A model generated the notes under the pieces. That model saw only the letters and a program-made list of their open reading frames with translations. It was not told where the DNA came from and did not search any database. Positions 45,455 through 54,470 of a DNA stretch of 64,000 nucleotides are shown here, piece by piece. The position numbers and the translations under genes were made by a program. How positions within the stretch are numbered: the first letter of the stretch is position 1; every line of letters begins with the position of its first letter. The stretch is from Fulvivirga maritima (GTDB lineage Bacteria; Bacteroidota; Bacteroidia; Cytophagales; Cyclobacteriaceae), in the NCBI RefSeq assembly GCF_021389955.1, contig NZ_CP089980.1, positions 4,707,001 through 4,771,000 on the forward strand. The letters are read 5' to 3'.

Positions 45455-45649
45455 ATGCCTAAAGTAAAAGTTAAATCAGGAGCGAAGAAGAGATTCAAGC
45501 TTACAGGTACTGGCAAAATTAAAAGAAAACATGCTTTTAAAAGCCACATCCTGACTAAGAAGGAAACGAAACAGAAGAGAAATTTGACTAAAATGTCTCT
45601 TGTGCATAAGTCAGATGAGAACAATGTAAAAGCAATGCTTAACATCTAG
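45455..45649 (+). CDS. rpmI: 50S ribosomal protein L35
   Basis: This 64-residue basic protein has the L35 pattern [43 protein letters not shown]. It lies 37 bases after infC. The ribosomal protein L20 gene follows after 92 bases. Confidence 0.97.
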   Translation: MPKVKVKSGAKKRFKLTGTGKIKRKHAFKSHILTKKETKQKRNLTKMSLVHKSDENNVKAMLNI

Positions 45650-45741
45650 TCTCAGGACTTCAGGTTTTAAATTATTCACCAGGTTTATGGCTTTAAAGTA
45701 CTTGCGAAAGTAGGACGCCCTGAACCAAAAACAATTAAGAA

Positions 45742-46086
45742 ATGCCAAGATCAGTAAATCACGTTGCCTCAAAGGCGAGAAGAAAAAAAATACTTAAAGC
45801 TGCTAAAGGTTTCTTTGGTAGAAAGAAAAATGTTTGGACAGTAGCTAAAAATGCTGTCGAAAAAGGTTGGACTTACGCTTACCGCGATAGAAAAGCTAAG
45901 AAAAGAGATTTTAGAAAACTTTGGATTCAAAGAATTAATGCCGGAGCAAGATTGCACGGTATGTCTTACTCTCAATTTATGGGTGCTGTTAAAAAAGCAA
46001 ACATCGATCTTAATAGAAAGGTGTTAGCTGACTTAGCTATGAACCACCCTGAAGCTTTTGAAGCTATCGTAAAAAAAGTAAAATAA
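45742..46086 (+). CDS. rplT: 50S ribosomal protein L20
   Basis: This 114-residue protein has the complete L20 pattern: [100 protein letters not shown]20 represses its own operon in other bacteria through mRNA leader structures. The 92-base gap upstream (45650-45741) has complementary TTCAGG and CCTGAA segments that could form such a site, but this is not firm. A terminator follows. Confidence 0.97.
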   Translation: MPRSVNHVASKARRKKILKAAKGFFGRKKNVWTVAKNAVEKGWTYAYRDRKAKKRDFRKLWIQRINAGARLHGMSYSQFMGAVKKANIDLNRKVLADLAMNHPEAFEAIVKKVK

Positions 46087-46112
46087 GTTCTAACCGATAG
46101 ATCTGTATTGAG

Positions 46113-46143
46113 AAAACCTGACCAATTTTGGTCGGGTTTTTTT
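46113..46143 (+). terminator. Terminator of the thrS-infC-rpmI-rplT operon
   Basis: AAAACCTGACC / GGTCGGGTTTT forms an 11-bp stem (one T-G pair) with loop AATTTT, followed by T. It begins 27 bases after rplT. Confidence 0.9.
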
Positions 46144-46157
46144 ATGCCTTACTATTT

Positions 46158-46703
46158 ATGATTAAGAAACTAGAAATAATTTTTGTTGTATTGTTCCTGC
46201 ATGGTGTGCTATTAAGGTTTATCTCCTTAGAGTGGAGTAATGAACTGTTAATAGTCTCAGCCCTCATGCTATTTGTCATTTATGTGTTTTTTGGGTTTTC
46301 AATTTTCACAAATGTATCGCCTAAATCTATATTCTCAGGAGGATTTAAGGGAGTGCCTGGTTGGCAAATCGGTGTTTCCATATGGTCTGGAATAGTGATG
46401 TGTGCAGCAGTGGCTGGCCTTTTATTCCGGATGCTCTTGCTCACCGGAGCCGATGAAATGTTGATTTTGGCTGTGATAGGAGTGAGTGCTACTACAATAT
46501 TAGTCTCCGCAGTGATGCTGCTAAAAAAGCAATATCTTGATCCTTTTTATGCTCGATTTTTCAAAAGAATGATTCCAGCTTTGGTGTTAACCTTAATTTT
46601 TGTGGGAATATCTAGTTCTGATTTATATAAAATATATACTAAAGATAACCCTGAGGAAGCGGAAAGGATTAGACAAAAATGGAAAGAAGAGAAGCCGAAA
46701 TGA
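46158..46703 (+). CDS. Hypothetical four-helix membrane protein
   Basis: This 181-residue protein starts at ATG 46158, just after the rplT terminator; a TTG at 46128 lies inside the terminator loop. Four hydrophobic segments lie at about 5-22, 30-50, 70-92 and 98-120, with a fifth near 137-157. It ends in a charged tail (NPEEAERIRQKWKEEKPK). There is no family I recognise. Its 3' end contains the 5' arm of its own terminator hairpin. Confidence 0.7.
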   Translation: MIKKLEIIFVVLFLHGVLLRFISLEWSNELLIVSALMLFVIYVFFGFSIFTNVSPKSIFSGGFKGVPGWQIGVSIWSGIVMCAAVAGLLFRMLLLTGADEMLILAVIGVSATTILVSAVMLLKKQYLDPFYARFFKRMIPALVLTLIFVGISSSDLYKIYTKDNPEEAERIRQKWKEEKPK

Positions 46704-46734
46704 ACAGGGAATAAGTTCAGGCTTCTCTTCCTTT
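46686..46734 (+). terminator. Terminator overlapping the end of the hypothetical membrane protein gene
   Basis: GAAGAGAAGCC (46686-46696) pairs perfectly with GGCTTCTCTTC (46720-46730), and an inner TGAAC/GTTCA extends the stem after a 4-base bulge. The 5' arm lies within the last codons of the gene. The T tract after it is short. Confidence 0.6.
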
Positions 46735-46744
46735 AATGTGGGTT

Positions 46745-47026
46745 TTATTTATTCTTTAATTCAAATTCTACTCTACGGTTCTGTTTTTTGCCTTCTAAAG
46801 TAGAGTTATCAGCAATAGGATTATTTTCTCCCTGATCATCTGTAATAATTCTGTCAGATGAAACACCCTTAGCTGCAAGGTACTCAGCTACAATTTTAAC
46901 TCTCTGAAGTGAAAGATCCTTGTTAAGATTCTCTGCCCCAAGGTTGCAAGTGTAGCCCGTTAGTATAATATCAAACTGATCGTATTTCTTAGTAATACCA
47001 GCTACCTCATCTAAGGCATGCAGGTT
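46745..47026 (-). pseudogene. Remnant of an OmpA-family gene (C-terminal domain only)
   Basis: The minus strand encodes about 92 residues of an OmpA-like peptidoglycan-binding domain: LDEVAGITKKYDQFDIILTGYT, LNKDLSLQRVKIVAEYLAAKGV and the ending NRRVEFELKNK before TAA at 46745. A stop (TGA) occurs in frame at 47027-47029, and no start codon or upstream barrel follows, so everything before the C-terminal domain is lost. The motif GYTD, whose Asp binds peptidoglycan, reads GYTC here, a further sign of decay. AT-rich, non-coding-looking DNA follows up to 47199. Confidence 0.8.
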
Positions 47027-47199
47027 TCAAAAGAATAGGTGAAGATCATAGTAAATGGCTGTAAGTTAAAGTGATATATTTTGTTTCTGTTGATGGAATA
47101 TTTAAATATTTACTTAATTAAGTTTTAAATAATATTCTATTTAATTAATTTATGTAATGTATAAGTATAAATAATTAATTAAAATGTTAAAATAGTATT

Positions 47200-47490
47200 A
47201 TGGGTCGCAAATGTGAGTACTATGATGAAATAAAAAAGACGATTATTAAGGATCTTGAAACTTGGGCTCCTAATAAGCCCTTGCTTGATGGAATATGTGA
47301 TTCCTGGGCAGGTTATCCTTTAATCTATGATCGTTCGTTGGTTAGTTATAAAGGTATGGAGCCAATCTATGACACGTGGGAAAATGAGATTGATATGCAT
47401 GCGTTTGTATATGCTCATTTATATAAACACGGAAATAAGCCTTTGCTAATAGCTCAATCCTATTTGGGGTTTAAGGAGTTTGAAATCTGA
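47200..47490 (+). CDS. Orphan hypothetical protein
   Basis: This is a 96-residue reading frame with ordinary amino-acid composition (many aromatic residues, no signal or membrane helix) but no family I recognise. It starts in an AT-rich region without a clear promoter and follows the OmpA remnant. It could be a small single-domain protein or another leftover of a deleted region. The 299 bases after it, up to the usp gene, hold only the TGA-N6-TCA site and promoter. Confidence 0.4.
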   Translation: MGRKCEYYDEIKKTIIKDLETWAPNKPLLDGICDSWAGYPLIYDRSLVSYKGMEPIYDTWENEIDMHAFVYAHLYKHGNKPLLIAQSYLGFKEFEI

Positions 47491-47696
47491 AAAAAGTAGT
47501 GTTTCAAAGCTCAGAATTGGATCTGTTTATGAGGAATAGGTCGTTATGTGAACGTAGCATTTGATGATTTTAAGATAACTAGTTTCCCATATGTATTCTT
47601 CTTATGGATACTGAAAGTGTTAGGCTGGCTGCCTTTATGATGGCTTTTGCTTGATTTTGTTCAATTGCGTGCTTTTAAAATGCTCAAAATAAGGCG

Positions 47697-47765
47697 TTAC
47701 TGATAAAAATCAGTAATAAGCTTGATGCATACCTTTATCCAATTTACCTTTATTCATCACCTTTG
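47697..47765 (+). promoter_or_regulatory. CRP/FNR-type site and promoter of usp-ccoI-ccoS
   Basis: TTACTGAT-N4-ATCAGTAA (47697-47716) is a perfect inverted repeat with the TGA-N6-TCA core of CRP/FNR-family sites (core 47701-47712). CACCTTTG (47758-47765, one mismatch to TAnnTTTG) ends 58.5 bases from the site centre, which would place the site near -62, the position used by activating CRP-type proteins. The gene starts 25 bases after the box. Confidence 0.75.
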
Positions 47766-47789
47766 AACATCATTAAAAGATAGAAAGTG

Positions 47790-48653
47790 ATGAAACGTAT
47801 ACTAGTTCCCGTCGATTTTTCAGAGCAGGCTAAGTTTGCTTTAAAGTTTGCTGCTGAGCTAAATGATATCCATAATGATATGAGGGTAACGGTTCTCCAT
47901 GCAGTGGAGCACCCTATAGAAAGTTACCTGGATCCTACAGGCCTGGCCGTTGGTTTTGGTGCTGATGCTGACCTGTTGCGTGTAATGAAAGAAAATGCTT
48001 CTAAAGCCATGGAAGTGTTTATGAAGGAAACCATCACTGAGGCTCAATTTCAGCAGGTAAACAAAAAAATAGTAGCGGGCACGGCATATGAATGTGTGCA
48101 AGATGAGCTGGCCGAAGAAGAGTATGACATGGTGATAATGGGCACCAAAGGAGCTAGTGGCCTCAAGGAAATGTTCGTAGGCTCTAACGCTGAAAAAGTG
48201 GTGAGGTTGGCGAGTTGTCCTGTTATTACTATGACTGAAGAGGTAGCTGTTCCGTCTATTAAAAATATTGTGTTTGCTACAGCTACTTTGGCTGATATAT
48301 CAGAAGAACTGTTGGCAGAGATCAAACAGTTGCAAGAGTTGTTTGATGCTCAGATTCATCTGGTAAGAATAAACACCCCTAATAATTTTGAACGTGATTC
48401 TGTAGTGAAGCAAGCACTGCAGCAAGTGGCCGATAGGTATATGCTTTCTAACTATACCTTAAATATCTATAATGATAAATATGAAGAGCAAGGCATTATT
48501 GCTTTTGCTAAGGAAATAGATGCTGATATGATTGCTATGGGTACTCATGGCAGACAAGGTTTGGCTCATCTGCTATCTGGCAGTTTGGCTGAAGATATTG
48601 TTAATCACGCATCCTATCCAATTTGGACTTACCACATATCAGAAACTGTATGA
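47790..48653 (+). CDS. Tandem universal stress protein (UspA family)
   Basis: This 287-residue protein is taken from ATG 47790; a GTG lies directly before it. It carries two UspA domains: residues 1-150 (KRILVPVDFSEQAKFALKFAAEL, then VIMGTKGASGLKEMFVGSNAEKVVRLASCPVITM) and 151-287 (IKNIVFATA, then IAMGTHGRQGLAHLLSGSLAEDIVNHASYPIWTY). Both have the G-x2-G-x9-G(S/T)-type nucleotide loop. Its stop overlaps the P-type ATPase start (ATGA), so it is the first gene of a usp-ccoI-ccoS operon and linked to microaerobic growth. Confidence 0.92.
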   Translation: MKRILVPVDFSEQAKFALKFAAELNDIHNDMRVTVLHAVEHPIESYLDPTGLAVGFGADADLLRVMKENASKAMEVFMKETITEAQFQQVNKKIVAGTAYECVQDELAEEEYDMVIMGTKGASGLKEMFVGSNAEKVVRLASCPVITMTEEVAVPSIKNIVFATATLADISEELLAEIKQLQELFDAQIHLVRINTPNNFERDSVVKQALQQVADRYMLSNYTLNIYNDKYEEQGIIAFAKEIDADMIAMGTHGRQGLAHLLSGSLAEDIVNHASYPIWTYHISETV

Positions 48654-51019
48654 TTCAGGTAGAGCAGAAGGTTTTATGTCATCATTGTGGGGAAGAATGC
48701 CGGGATGAACATATAAATTATGATAAGAAAGACTTTTGCTGTGTAGGTTGTAAATCAATCTATGAGCTTTTTCAGGAAGATGACCTAAAAGAGCTTTATC
48801 AAAGCAGAAATAAATCTAACCCACACTTAAGAGGCAAGTATGATTTTTTGAGGAATGACGAAATCAAGGGGCAGCTGCTCAATTTTCAGTCAACCGATCA
48901 TAGTATTATTCATTTAGATTTACCTGATATCCATTGCAGCTCGTGCGTGTACGTATTAGAAAATCTTAATGAGTTTCATGATGGTGTCATTCAGACAAAA
49001 GTCAATTTTATGAAAAGAGCGGCAGAGGTTCACTTTGATCCGCGCCACATTTCATTGGAAGAATTGGCTATTTTGTTATCCTCGATAGGTTATCCGCCGG
49101 AATTTAATGCTGCTGATGGCACTAAAAAAGGTAAGAGCATAGGCAATAGAATATCTCTGAAAATAGGGGTAGCAGCATTTTGCTTTGGTAATATTATGCT
49201 ATTGAGCTTTCCTGAATACCTGGGAATTAAAGATCAGATGTCTCATGACTTCGACCGGTTTTTTAGTTATTTGAATTTGTTTCTGGTACTTCCTGCTTTC
49301 TTCTTTTCAGGTAAGGAGTATTTTATATCTGCTTACAAAGGCTTAAAAAGAGGTTTTGTAAATATAGATGTGCCTATTGCATTGGGTATGGCTATCCTCT
49401 TTATAAGAAGTACTTATGAGATTATCTCAGCAACAGGCTCTGGTTATATGGACTCTTTGGCCGGGCTTATTTTCTTTTTGCTCATAGGTAAATGGTTTCA
49501 AAATAAAACTTATGAAAACCTCTCTTTTGATCGTGATTATAAGAGTTATTTCCCTTTAGCCGTACTTAAGCGTGATGGTGATCAGGAAGTACCTGTGCCC
49601 ATCCAGCAGCTGCAGGAAGGAGATGAGATTATTATTAGGAATCAGGAGATTATACCTGCTGATGCAGTGCTTTTGAGTGACAGTGCTAATATTGATTATA
49701 GCTTTGTTACCGGAGAGCAGCGGGCAGTAAAAATGGATAAAGGAGAGCATATCTATGCCGGAGGGCGGCAGGCTGGTGAGCGTATATATTTAAAAGTACT
49801 TAAAGCCACCTCGCAAAGCTACCTGACCAGCTTATGGAATAGTGATACTTTTCTTAATAAGAAAGATTCCGTATCAATGATTGATCGGATAAGTAAGTAC
49901 TTTACCATTGCTATTTTTACCATTGCAATAGTGTCGTCTGTGTTTTGGTATTTTATTGATCCTAGTCAGATATGGTTGGTAGCTACATCAGTGCTCATTG
50001 TGGCTTGTCCTTGTGCATTGGCACTTTCTGCTCCGTTTACTCATGGCAATACCATGCGTATTTTAGGTAGAAACAGATTTTACCTAAAAAGCGCCGAAGT
50101 GGCGGAAAAGTTAACTAATGTGAATACCATTGTTTTTGATAAAACGGGTACCATTACTACCGCTGGCGATCATAGGGTGACTTATTCAGGATCTCCTATG
50201 AAGTCTGTAGAAAAAAGTATTCTGAAAGGTATGACTGCTAACTCTACACACCCTTTAAGCAAGAGGATTTATGACTCTCTTGAAGATGTGGAGCTAATGC
50301 ATGTAGATGAATTTGAAGAAATAGTAGGTAAGGGGATTAGAGCTGTTTTTGGTAAAAAAGTTTATAAATTAGGTTCCTCTTCATGGGCCTTGCATGATAA
50401 TAAAGTAAATGAAGACAGTGTCTTTTTCTCTGAAAATGATCAGTTGATAGGTTCCTTTCAGGTTACTAATTATTACAGGCCTGGACTTACCAAAATGGTA
50501 GGAGACCTGTCTTTACTAAAATATGACCTTGAGTTGCTTTCTGGAGATAATCATCAGGAAGAGAAAGTGTTGAAAAATATATTGCCTCAGCTTAGGTCTA
50601 TGCTTTTTAAGCAAAAGCCTGATGATAAGCTTAACTATGTTAAATCATTACAGCGGCAGCATCATAAAGTGCTTATGTTAGGAGATGGGTTGAATGACGC
50701 CGGAGCTCTCAGCCAAAGTGATGTGGGAATTGCCGTGGCGGAAGATGTTTCTGCATTTTCTCCTGCCTGTGACGCCATTATTGAGGGGGCTTCAGTAACT
50801 AAACTGAGTGAGTTCTTACAATACGTAACAGAAGCTAAAAAGATAGTTATAGCTAGCTTTGTAATATCCTTTTTGTATAATGTGGTAGGTTTGTCTTTTG
50901 CAGTGGTTGGTTGGCTTACACCTGTGTTTGCCGCCGTATTAATGCCTTTGAGTAGTATAACTGTAGTGGCTTTTACAACCATAGCAGGTAATTTGTTAGC
51001 CAGAAAATTAAAACTATAG
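48650..51019 (+). CDS. ccoI: Copper-transporting P-type ATPase for cbb3 oxidase assembly (CcoI/FixI)
   Basis: This 789-residue protein is taken from ATG 48650, coupled to the usp stop. A Cys-rich N-terminus (C10xxC13, C17, C30, C31, C34) matches the CcoI-specific metal-binding domain. A heavy-metal-associated domain with CSSC (C96/C99), eight membrane helices, CPC in VACPCALALS (near 453), DKTGT (near 497), HP in NSTHPLSK and GDGLNDA follow. CcoI pumps Cu outward for insertion into the CuB centre of CcoN. The FNR-type site before the operon and the adjacent ccoS support this assignment over a general CopA. Confidence 0.95.
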   Translation: MIQVEQKVLCHHCGEECRDEHINYDKKDFCCVGCKSIYELFQEDDLKELYQSRNKSNPHLRGKYDFLRNDEIKGQLLNFQSTDHSIIHLDLPDIHCSSCVYVLENLNEFHDGVIQTKVNFMKRAAEVHFDPRHISLEELAILLSSIGYPPEFNAADGTKKGKSIGNRISLKIGVAAFCFGNIMLLSFPEYLGIKDQMSHDFDRFFSYLNLFLVLPAFFFSGKEYFISAYKGLKRGFVNIDVPIALGMAILFIRSTYEIISATGSGYMDSLAGLIFFLLIGKWFQNKTYENLSFDRDYKSYFPLAVLKRDGDQEVPVPIQQLQEGDEIIIRNQEIIPADAVLLSDSANIDYSFVTGEQRAVKMDKGEHIYAGGRQAGERIYLKVLKATSQSYLTSLWNSDTFLNKKDSVSMIDRISKYFTIAIFTIAIVSSVFWYFIDPSQIWLVATSVLIVACPCALALSAPFTHGNTMRILGRNRFYLKSAEVAEKLTNVNTIVFDKTGTITTAGDHRVTYSGSPMKSVEKSILKGMTANSTHPLSKRIYDSLEDVELMHVDEFEEIVGKGIRAVFGKKVYKLGSSSWALHDNKVNEDSVFFSENDQLIGSFQVTNYYRPGLTKMVGDLSLLKYDLELLSGDNHQEEKVLKNILPQLRSMLFKQKPDDKLNYVKSLQRQHHKVLMLGDGLNDAGALSQSDVGIAVAEDVSAFSPACDAIIEGASVTKLSEFLQYVTEAKKIVIASFVISFLYNVVGLSFAVVGWLTPVFAAVLMPLSSITVVAFTTIAGNLLARKLKL

Positions 51020-51020
51020 T

Positions 51021-51215
51021 ATGTCTGTAATTTTTGTATTGATTTTGGTGAGTATGGTGGTAGCTGGTGGCTTTTTGTCTTTATTTATCTGGGCAGTAAA
51101 AAGTGGCCAGTTCGATGATACCATGACTCCATCTATGCGAGTACTCTTTGACGATAAAAAGAAGAAAAAAGAAAAAGCAGAGCAACAGGCTAATTTGGAG
51201 GAAAATCCTTCATAG
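51021..51215 (+). CDS. ccoS: cbb3-type cytochrome oxidase assembly protein CcoS
   Basis: This 64-residue protein has one membrane helix (3-26, VIFVLILVSMVVAGGFLSLFIWAV) followed by KSGQFDD, the hallmark of CcoS, and a Lys-rich tail. It is needed for cofactor insertion in cbb3 oxidase. It begins one base after ccoI. Its last 26 bases overlap the end of the converging lipoprotein gene. Confidence 0.94.
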   Translation: MSVIFVLILVSMVVAGGFLSLFIWAVKSGQFDDTMTPSMRVLFDDKKKKKEKAEQQANLEENPS

Positions 51216-51705
51216 CGCATTTTATTATTTTCCTTATTTCTTTATCAGTCATATCTTCTCTTAATGATAGTACCTGCTTGCTGGTAGATTTCCATACTAT
51301 CTGTCCTGAGGCTCTATCTGAGATATCGATGACCAAGGAGCCTCTTAAAAAGTGGTAGTAATCATCTTCTTTATAAGGATCCCAATATTGAAGGTCTTCT
51401 TCTTGTACCCAGCCAGTTTTGGAAGAATCGCGGGCAAGCACTATGTGGAAGTCAAGTAAAAGATCCGACTCATCATCGAGCTGAGTGAAGCCTTTATCTT
51501 GCATTTGATAGGCTATTTCATTAGCTACCATTCCCATATAAAGAGAATCCATTAATCCTCTGGGCCCTTCATAGGAGGGTTGGCATCCATTAAGCCAGCA
51601 CCATGAGTGATCATTTTCAAAATTATGCTTATGATCATAAGAGGTTTTTACCTTTACAGATGCACACGCACCAAGTAGGACCAGAAAGATCAACCACGCT
51701 TTCAT
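51190..51705 (-). CDS. DUF4136-type lipoprotein
   Basis: This 171-residue protein has a lipoprotein signal with lipobox LGAC (Cys14) and a body with the DUF4136 flavour: KTSYDHKHNFENDHSWCW at the start, then the acidic SDLLLDFHIVLARDS and a final GSLVIDISDRASGQIVWKSTSKQVL with a C-terminal helix. It is expected at the outer membrane facing the periplasm, function unknown. Its 3' end overlaps ccoS tail to tail by 26 bases. Its start is divergent from hemN. Confidence 0.85.
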   Translation of the reverse strand: MKAWLIFLVLLGACASVKVKTSYDHKHNFENDHSWCWLNGCQPSYEGPRGLMDSLYMGMVANEIAYQMQDKGFTQLDDESDLLLDFHIVLARDSSKTGWVQEEDLQYWDPYKEDDYYHFLRGSLVIDISDRASGQIVWKSTSKQVLSLREDMTDKEIRKIIKCAMKDFPPN

Positions 51706-51755
51706 TGAGTGTTAGAATTGGTTTTGAGGTAAATATAATCAAATTGTGAGTATTA

Positions 51756-51820
51756 TGACATTTGTCAGTTTTTTCCGTGAGTCGGGTCATTTCGATAGCC
51801 CATGAAAAAGGCAACATTTG
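51756..51820 (+). promoter_or_regulatory. CRP/FNR-type site and promoter of hemN
   Basis: TGACATTTGTCA (51756-51767) is a TGA-N6-TCA core whose inner bases are also partly symmetric. AACATTTG (51813-51820, one mismatch to TAnnTTTG) ends 58.5 bases from its centre, the same spacing as at the usp and ccoNO promoters. The hemN start lies 62 bases after the box. Confidence 0.65.
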
Positions 51821-51881
51821 TAACCTGTAACATAGTCACCAGGCTATTTTATAGAAAAGGCGACAAAAAAACATCACACAA

Positions 51882-53246
51882 ATGAAAATTTCAGAAACGC
51901 TAATATCCAAGTATAACGTTCCTGTGCCTAGATATACCAGCTATCCTACCGTGCCTTTTTGGGAGGAAAAGCATGTAGACAAGACACAGTGGCTAAAGAA
52001 TGTTAAGAAAACATTTAATGCATCCAATGATGAAAATGGAATAAGCCTATATATCCATTTGCCTTATTGTGAGAGCTTGTGTACTTATTGTGCGTGTAAT
52101 ACGCGTATTTCAAAAAACCATAAGGTAGAAGACAGTTATATTGATACTGTTTTAGCTGAGTGGAAAATTTATTGCGATACTTTTGAGAAAACACCAGTAA
52201 TCAGAGAAATTCATTTAGGTGGGGGTACGCCTACCTTCTTTACACCTGAAAATCTGCAAAGACTGATTATAGGAATTGTTTCTACTTCAAAATTGCATGA
52301 AGATCACGCTTTTTCTTTTGAAGGACACCCGAATAATACTACTTATGAGCACTTAAAAGCACTGTATGAAGTAGGTTTTAGAAGGGTGAGTTATGGTGTG
52401 CAGGATATGGGTTTAAAGGTGCAGAAGGCCATTAACCGTGTTCAACCCTATGAAAATGTAAAGAGAGCAACAGAAGATGCTCGTAAAATAGGATATACTT
52501 CTGTAAACTTTGATTTGATTTATGGCTTGCCATTTCAAACAGAAGCGGGCGTGCTAGATACTATGGCTAAAACCCTGGAGCTTAAGCCTGAGCGTATTGC
52601 TTTTTATAGCTATGCCCATGTGCCTTGGAAGAGACCAGGACAAAGAGCTTATACAGAAGCAGATTTACCTGATAGTGGGGAGAAGAGGAAGTTATATGAA
52701 TCAGGGAAGGCGCTTTTATTAAAGAACGGATATCATGATATAGGAATGGATCACTTTTCCTTACCAGGAGATGACCTGTACAAAGCCTATCAATTAAAAA
52801 CATTACACAGAAATTTTATGGGCTATACAGCCAATCATACTGATCTTATGATTGGGCTGGGAGCAAGCGCTATTGGTGATGCCAGAACAGCGTACGCACA
52901 GAACGTAAAAACTGTGGAAGAATATAAAGAAATAGTGGCTCAAGGAGAACTGCCATTAGAAAAAGGACATTTCCTCACAGAAGAAGATATACTAGTGAAA
53001 GAGTATATTCTGAGCATAGCCTGTAAAGGTGAACTTTTCTGGGGATATAATCCTGATATTTTAGATTTCAATGCATTATTTCAGTTAAACGCTATGGCTA
53101 AAGAAGGCTTAATTAAGCTCTATGATAATGGCATGAGATTAACTGAACTGGGTATGGCCTTTTTAAGGAATATATGCGCTGTGTTTGATAAAAAACTTCA
53201 GGATAAAAAAGAGAACAATGTGCCTCTATTTAGTAAGGCTATTTAG
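51882..53246 (+). CDS. hemN: Oxygen-independent coproporphyrinogen III oxidase
   Basis: This 454-residue radical-SAM enzyme converts coproporphyrinogen III to protoporphyrinogen IX without O2. It has the HemN start ISKYNVPVPRYTSYPTVPFW, the iron-sulfur motif Cys63-x3-Cys67-x2-Cys70 plus Cys72 (PYCESLCTYCAC), the glycine-rich HLGGGTPTF and GIDPRT-like EGHPNNTT segments, and the C-terminal helical domain. It is HemN proper rather than the shorter HemW. The FNR-type site upstream fits expression under low oxygen, supplying heme for the cbb3 oxidase. Confidence 0.96.
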   Translation: MKISETLISKYNVPVPRYTSYPTVPFWEEKHVDKTQWLKNVKKTFNASNDENGISLYIHLPYCESLCTYCACNTRISKNHKVEDSYIDTVLAEWKIYCDTFEKTPVIREIHLGGGTPTFFTPENLQRLIIGIVSTSKLHEDHAFSFEGHPNNTTYEHLKALYEVGFRRVSYGVQDMGLKVQKAINRVQPYENVKRATEDARKIGYTSVNFDLIYGLPFQTEAGVLDTMAKTLELKPERIAFYSYAHVPWKRPGQRAYTEADLPDSGEKRKLYESGKALLLKNGYHDIGMDHFSLPGDDLYKAYQLKTLHRNFMGYTANHTDLMIGLGASAIGDARTAYAQNVKTVEEYKEIVAQGELPLEKGHFLTEEDILVKEYILSIACKGELFWGYNPDILDFNALFQLNAMAKEGLIKLYDNGMRLTELGMAFLRNICAVFDKKLQDKKENNVPLFSKAI

Positions 53247-53277
53247 TAGGAGTATTGTTTCATTACTTTTCTATTAC

Positions 53278-53304
53278 AAGGTCGCCACACGGCGACCTTT
53301 TTTT
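53278..53304 (+). terminator. Terminator of hemN
   Basis: AAGGTCGCC / GGCGACCTT gives a perfect 9-bp stem with loop ACAC, followed by a T run. It lies 31 bases after hemN. Confidence 0.92.
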
Positions 53305-53420
53305 ATGCCTTGTCGTAGCTGAATCCTCTAAAACTATTCTCATACTTACAACCGTTTCGGGAGTTAACATTTTGTTCAAACGCATAAGAGAAATGACTTA
53401 ATCTACTTCCTAACATCCAA

Positions 53421-53560
53421 GGGCATCTCAGCGGCAGGCGAGATGTATTTGGAATACCCACTGTTTATCTTCCATCTCTGTTGTTCTCACTGCTAAGCCA
53501 CCATTATATGGTCTGTGAGATTCCGGCTCTTCACTTTGTTTCTGCTGGGATGACGGTAAT
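53421..53560. repeat. Degenerate dispersed-repeat-like DNA in a long intergenic region
   Basis: The 404 bases after the hemN terminator (53305-53708) hold no gene. They contain a hairpin CATCTC-N10-GAGATG (53424-53445). Further on is a stretch reading GTGAGATTCCGGCTC, then TCTGCTGGGATGACGGTAA (53514-53560), wording I associate with dispersed intergenic repeats of other genomes. This is less AT-rich than its surroundings. The repeat identity is a recollection of style, not a match I could run. Confidence 0.35.
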
Positions 53561-53708
53561 AAAATTCGAAGAAATGATTACTACGAAAAAAGTAAATGCC
53601 TTGCAAAAATAAGCTCACTTGCACTTATAACTACAACATACACCAACCTGGCTACATTTCTATGGGGCACAACCTTCATGTTTGCACAAACAAAAAGGAT
53701 AAATCATT

Positions 53709-54449
53709 ATGCGAAACATTAAAAATCAGGTGATAGCAATTACAGGTGCAAGTGAAGGAATAGGTAAGGCAATAGCTTTAAAGCTGGCTGCTTATGGAGT
53801 TAAGGTAGCGCTAGGAGCCAGAAATGAACAAAGGCTAGGGCAAATTGTAGATGAGATTAACAGTAAGGGAGGAGATGCCATTTTTGTTAAAACCGATGTT
53901 ACTCAGAAAGAGGATATGGCTCAATTAGTGAAAGAAGCAGTGAAGCATTTTTGCCGATTAGATGTTATTATAAATAATGCAGGAGTAGCCACTTTGAGCC
54001 TTATTGATGAGCTGGATTTGGATAATTGGGATAAGATGATTGACGTAAATATAAAAGGTGTTTTATATGGTATGGCAGCTGCTATACCTGTATTTAAGCA
54101 TCAAAATGCTGGTCATATTATTAATATCATATCCACTTCAGGCATTAAAATTACACCTACACAAGGAGTGTATGCAGGTACTAAAAATGCTGTTCGCACT
54201 ATTGCAGAGGCTTTCAGGCAAGAATCAGATGGAAGTATTCGCATAACGGGTATATCACCAGGCTATATCAATACTGACTTTGCTGCTAAAGGCGTGGCTA
54301 CTGAAGAGCAAAAAGGAGAGATGAGAAAGGTGGTGAGTCAAATAGCCATTAGTCCTGAAGTTATTGCTGATGCTGTCATTTATGCCATCAGTCAGCCTAA
54401 AGAAGTAGAGGTAGGGGACATAGTTATTCGCCCATCGGTTCAAAATTGA
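53709..54449 (+). CDS. Short-chain dehydrogenase/reductase (classical SDR)
   Basis: This 246-residue oxidoreductase has the nucleotide motif TGASEGIGKAIA (12-23), the structural NNAG (89-92) and the catalytic set Ser142, Tyr155 and Lys159 in STSG and YAGTKNA. The ARN after beta-2 suggests NADP(H). Classical SDRs of this type reduce ketones or oxidise alcohols. It is the first gene of a three-gene run with an AraC regulator (22 bases later) and the adenylation/oxoamine-synthase enzyme, so reducing the enzyme's ketone product is a plausible job. It could also be an unrelated general SDR. Confidence 0.92.
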   Translation: MRNIKNQVIAITGASEGIGKAIALKLAAYGVKVALGARNEQRLGQIVDEINSKGGDAIFVKTDVTQKEDMAQLVKEAVKHFCRLDVIINNAGVATLSLIDELDLDNWDKMIDVNIKGVLYGMAAAIPVFKHQNAGHIINIISTSGIKITPTQGVYAGTKNAVRTIAEAFRQESDGSIRITGISPGYINTDFAAKGVATEEQKGEMRKVVSQIAISPEVIADAVIYAISQPKEVEVGDIVIRPSVQN

Positions 54450-54470
54450 TAATTTTGAGTTTAGAGAAGT

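Noticed and set aside
45650-45741. L20-binding leader before rplT
   Set aside because: Only a 6-bp TTCAGG/CCTGAA complementarity is visible. This is too little to annotate as a regulatory RNA.
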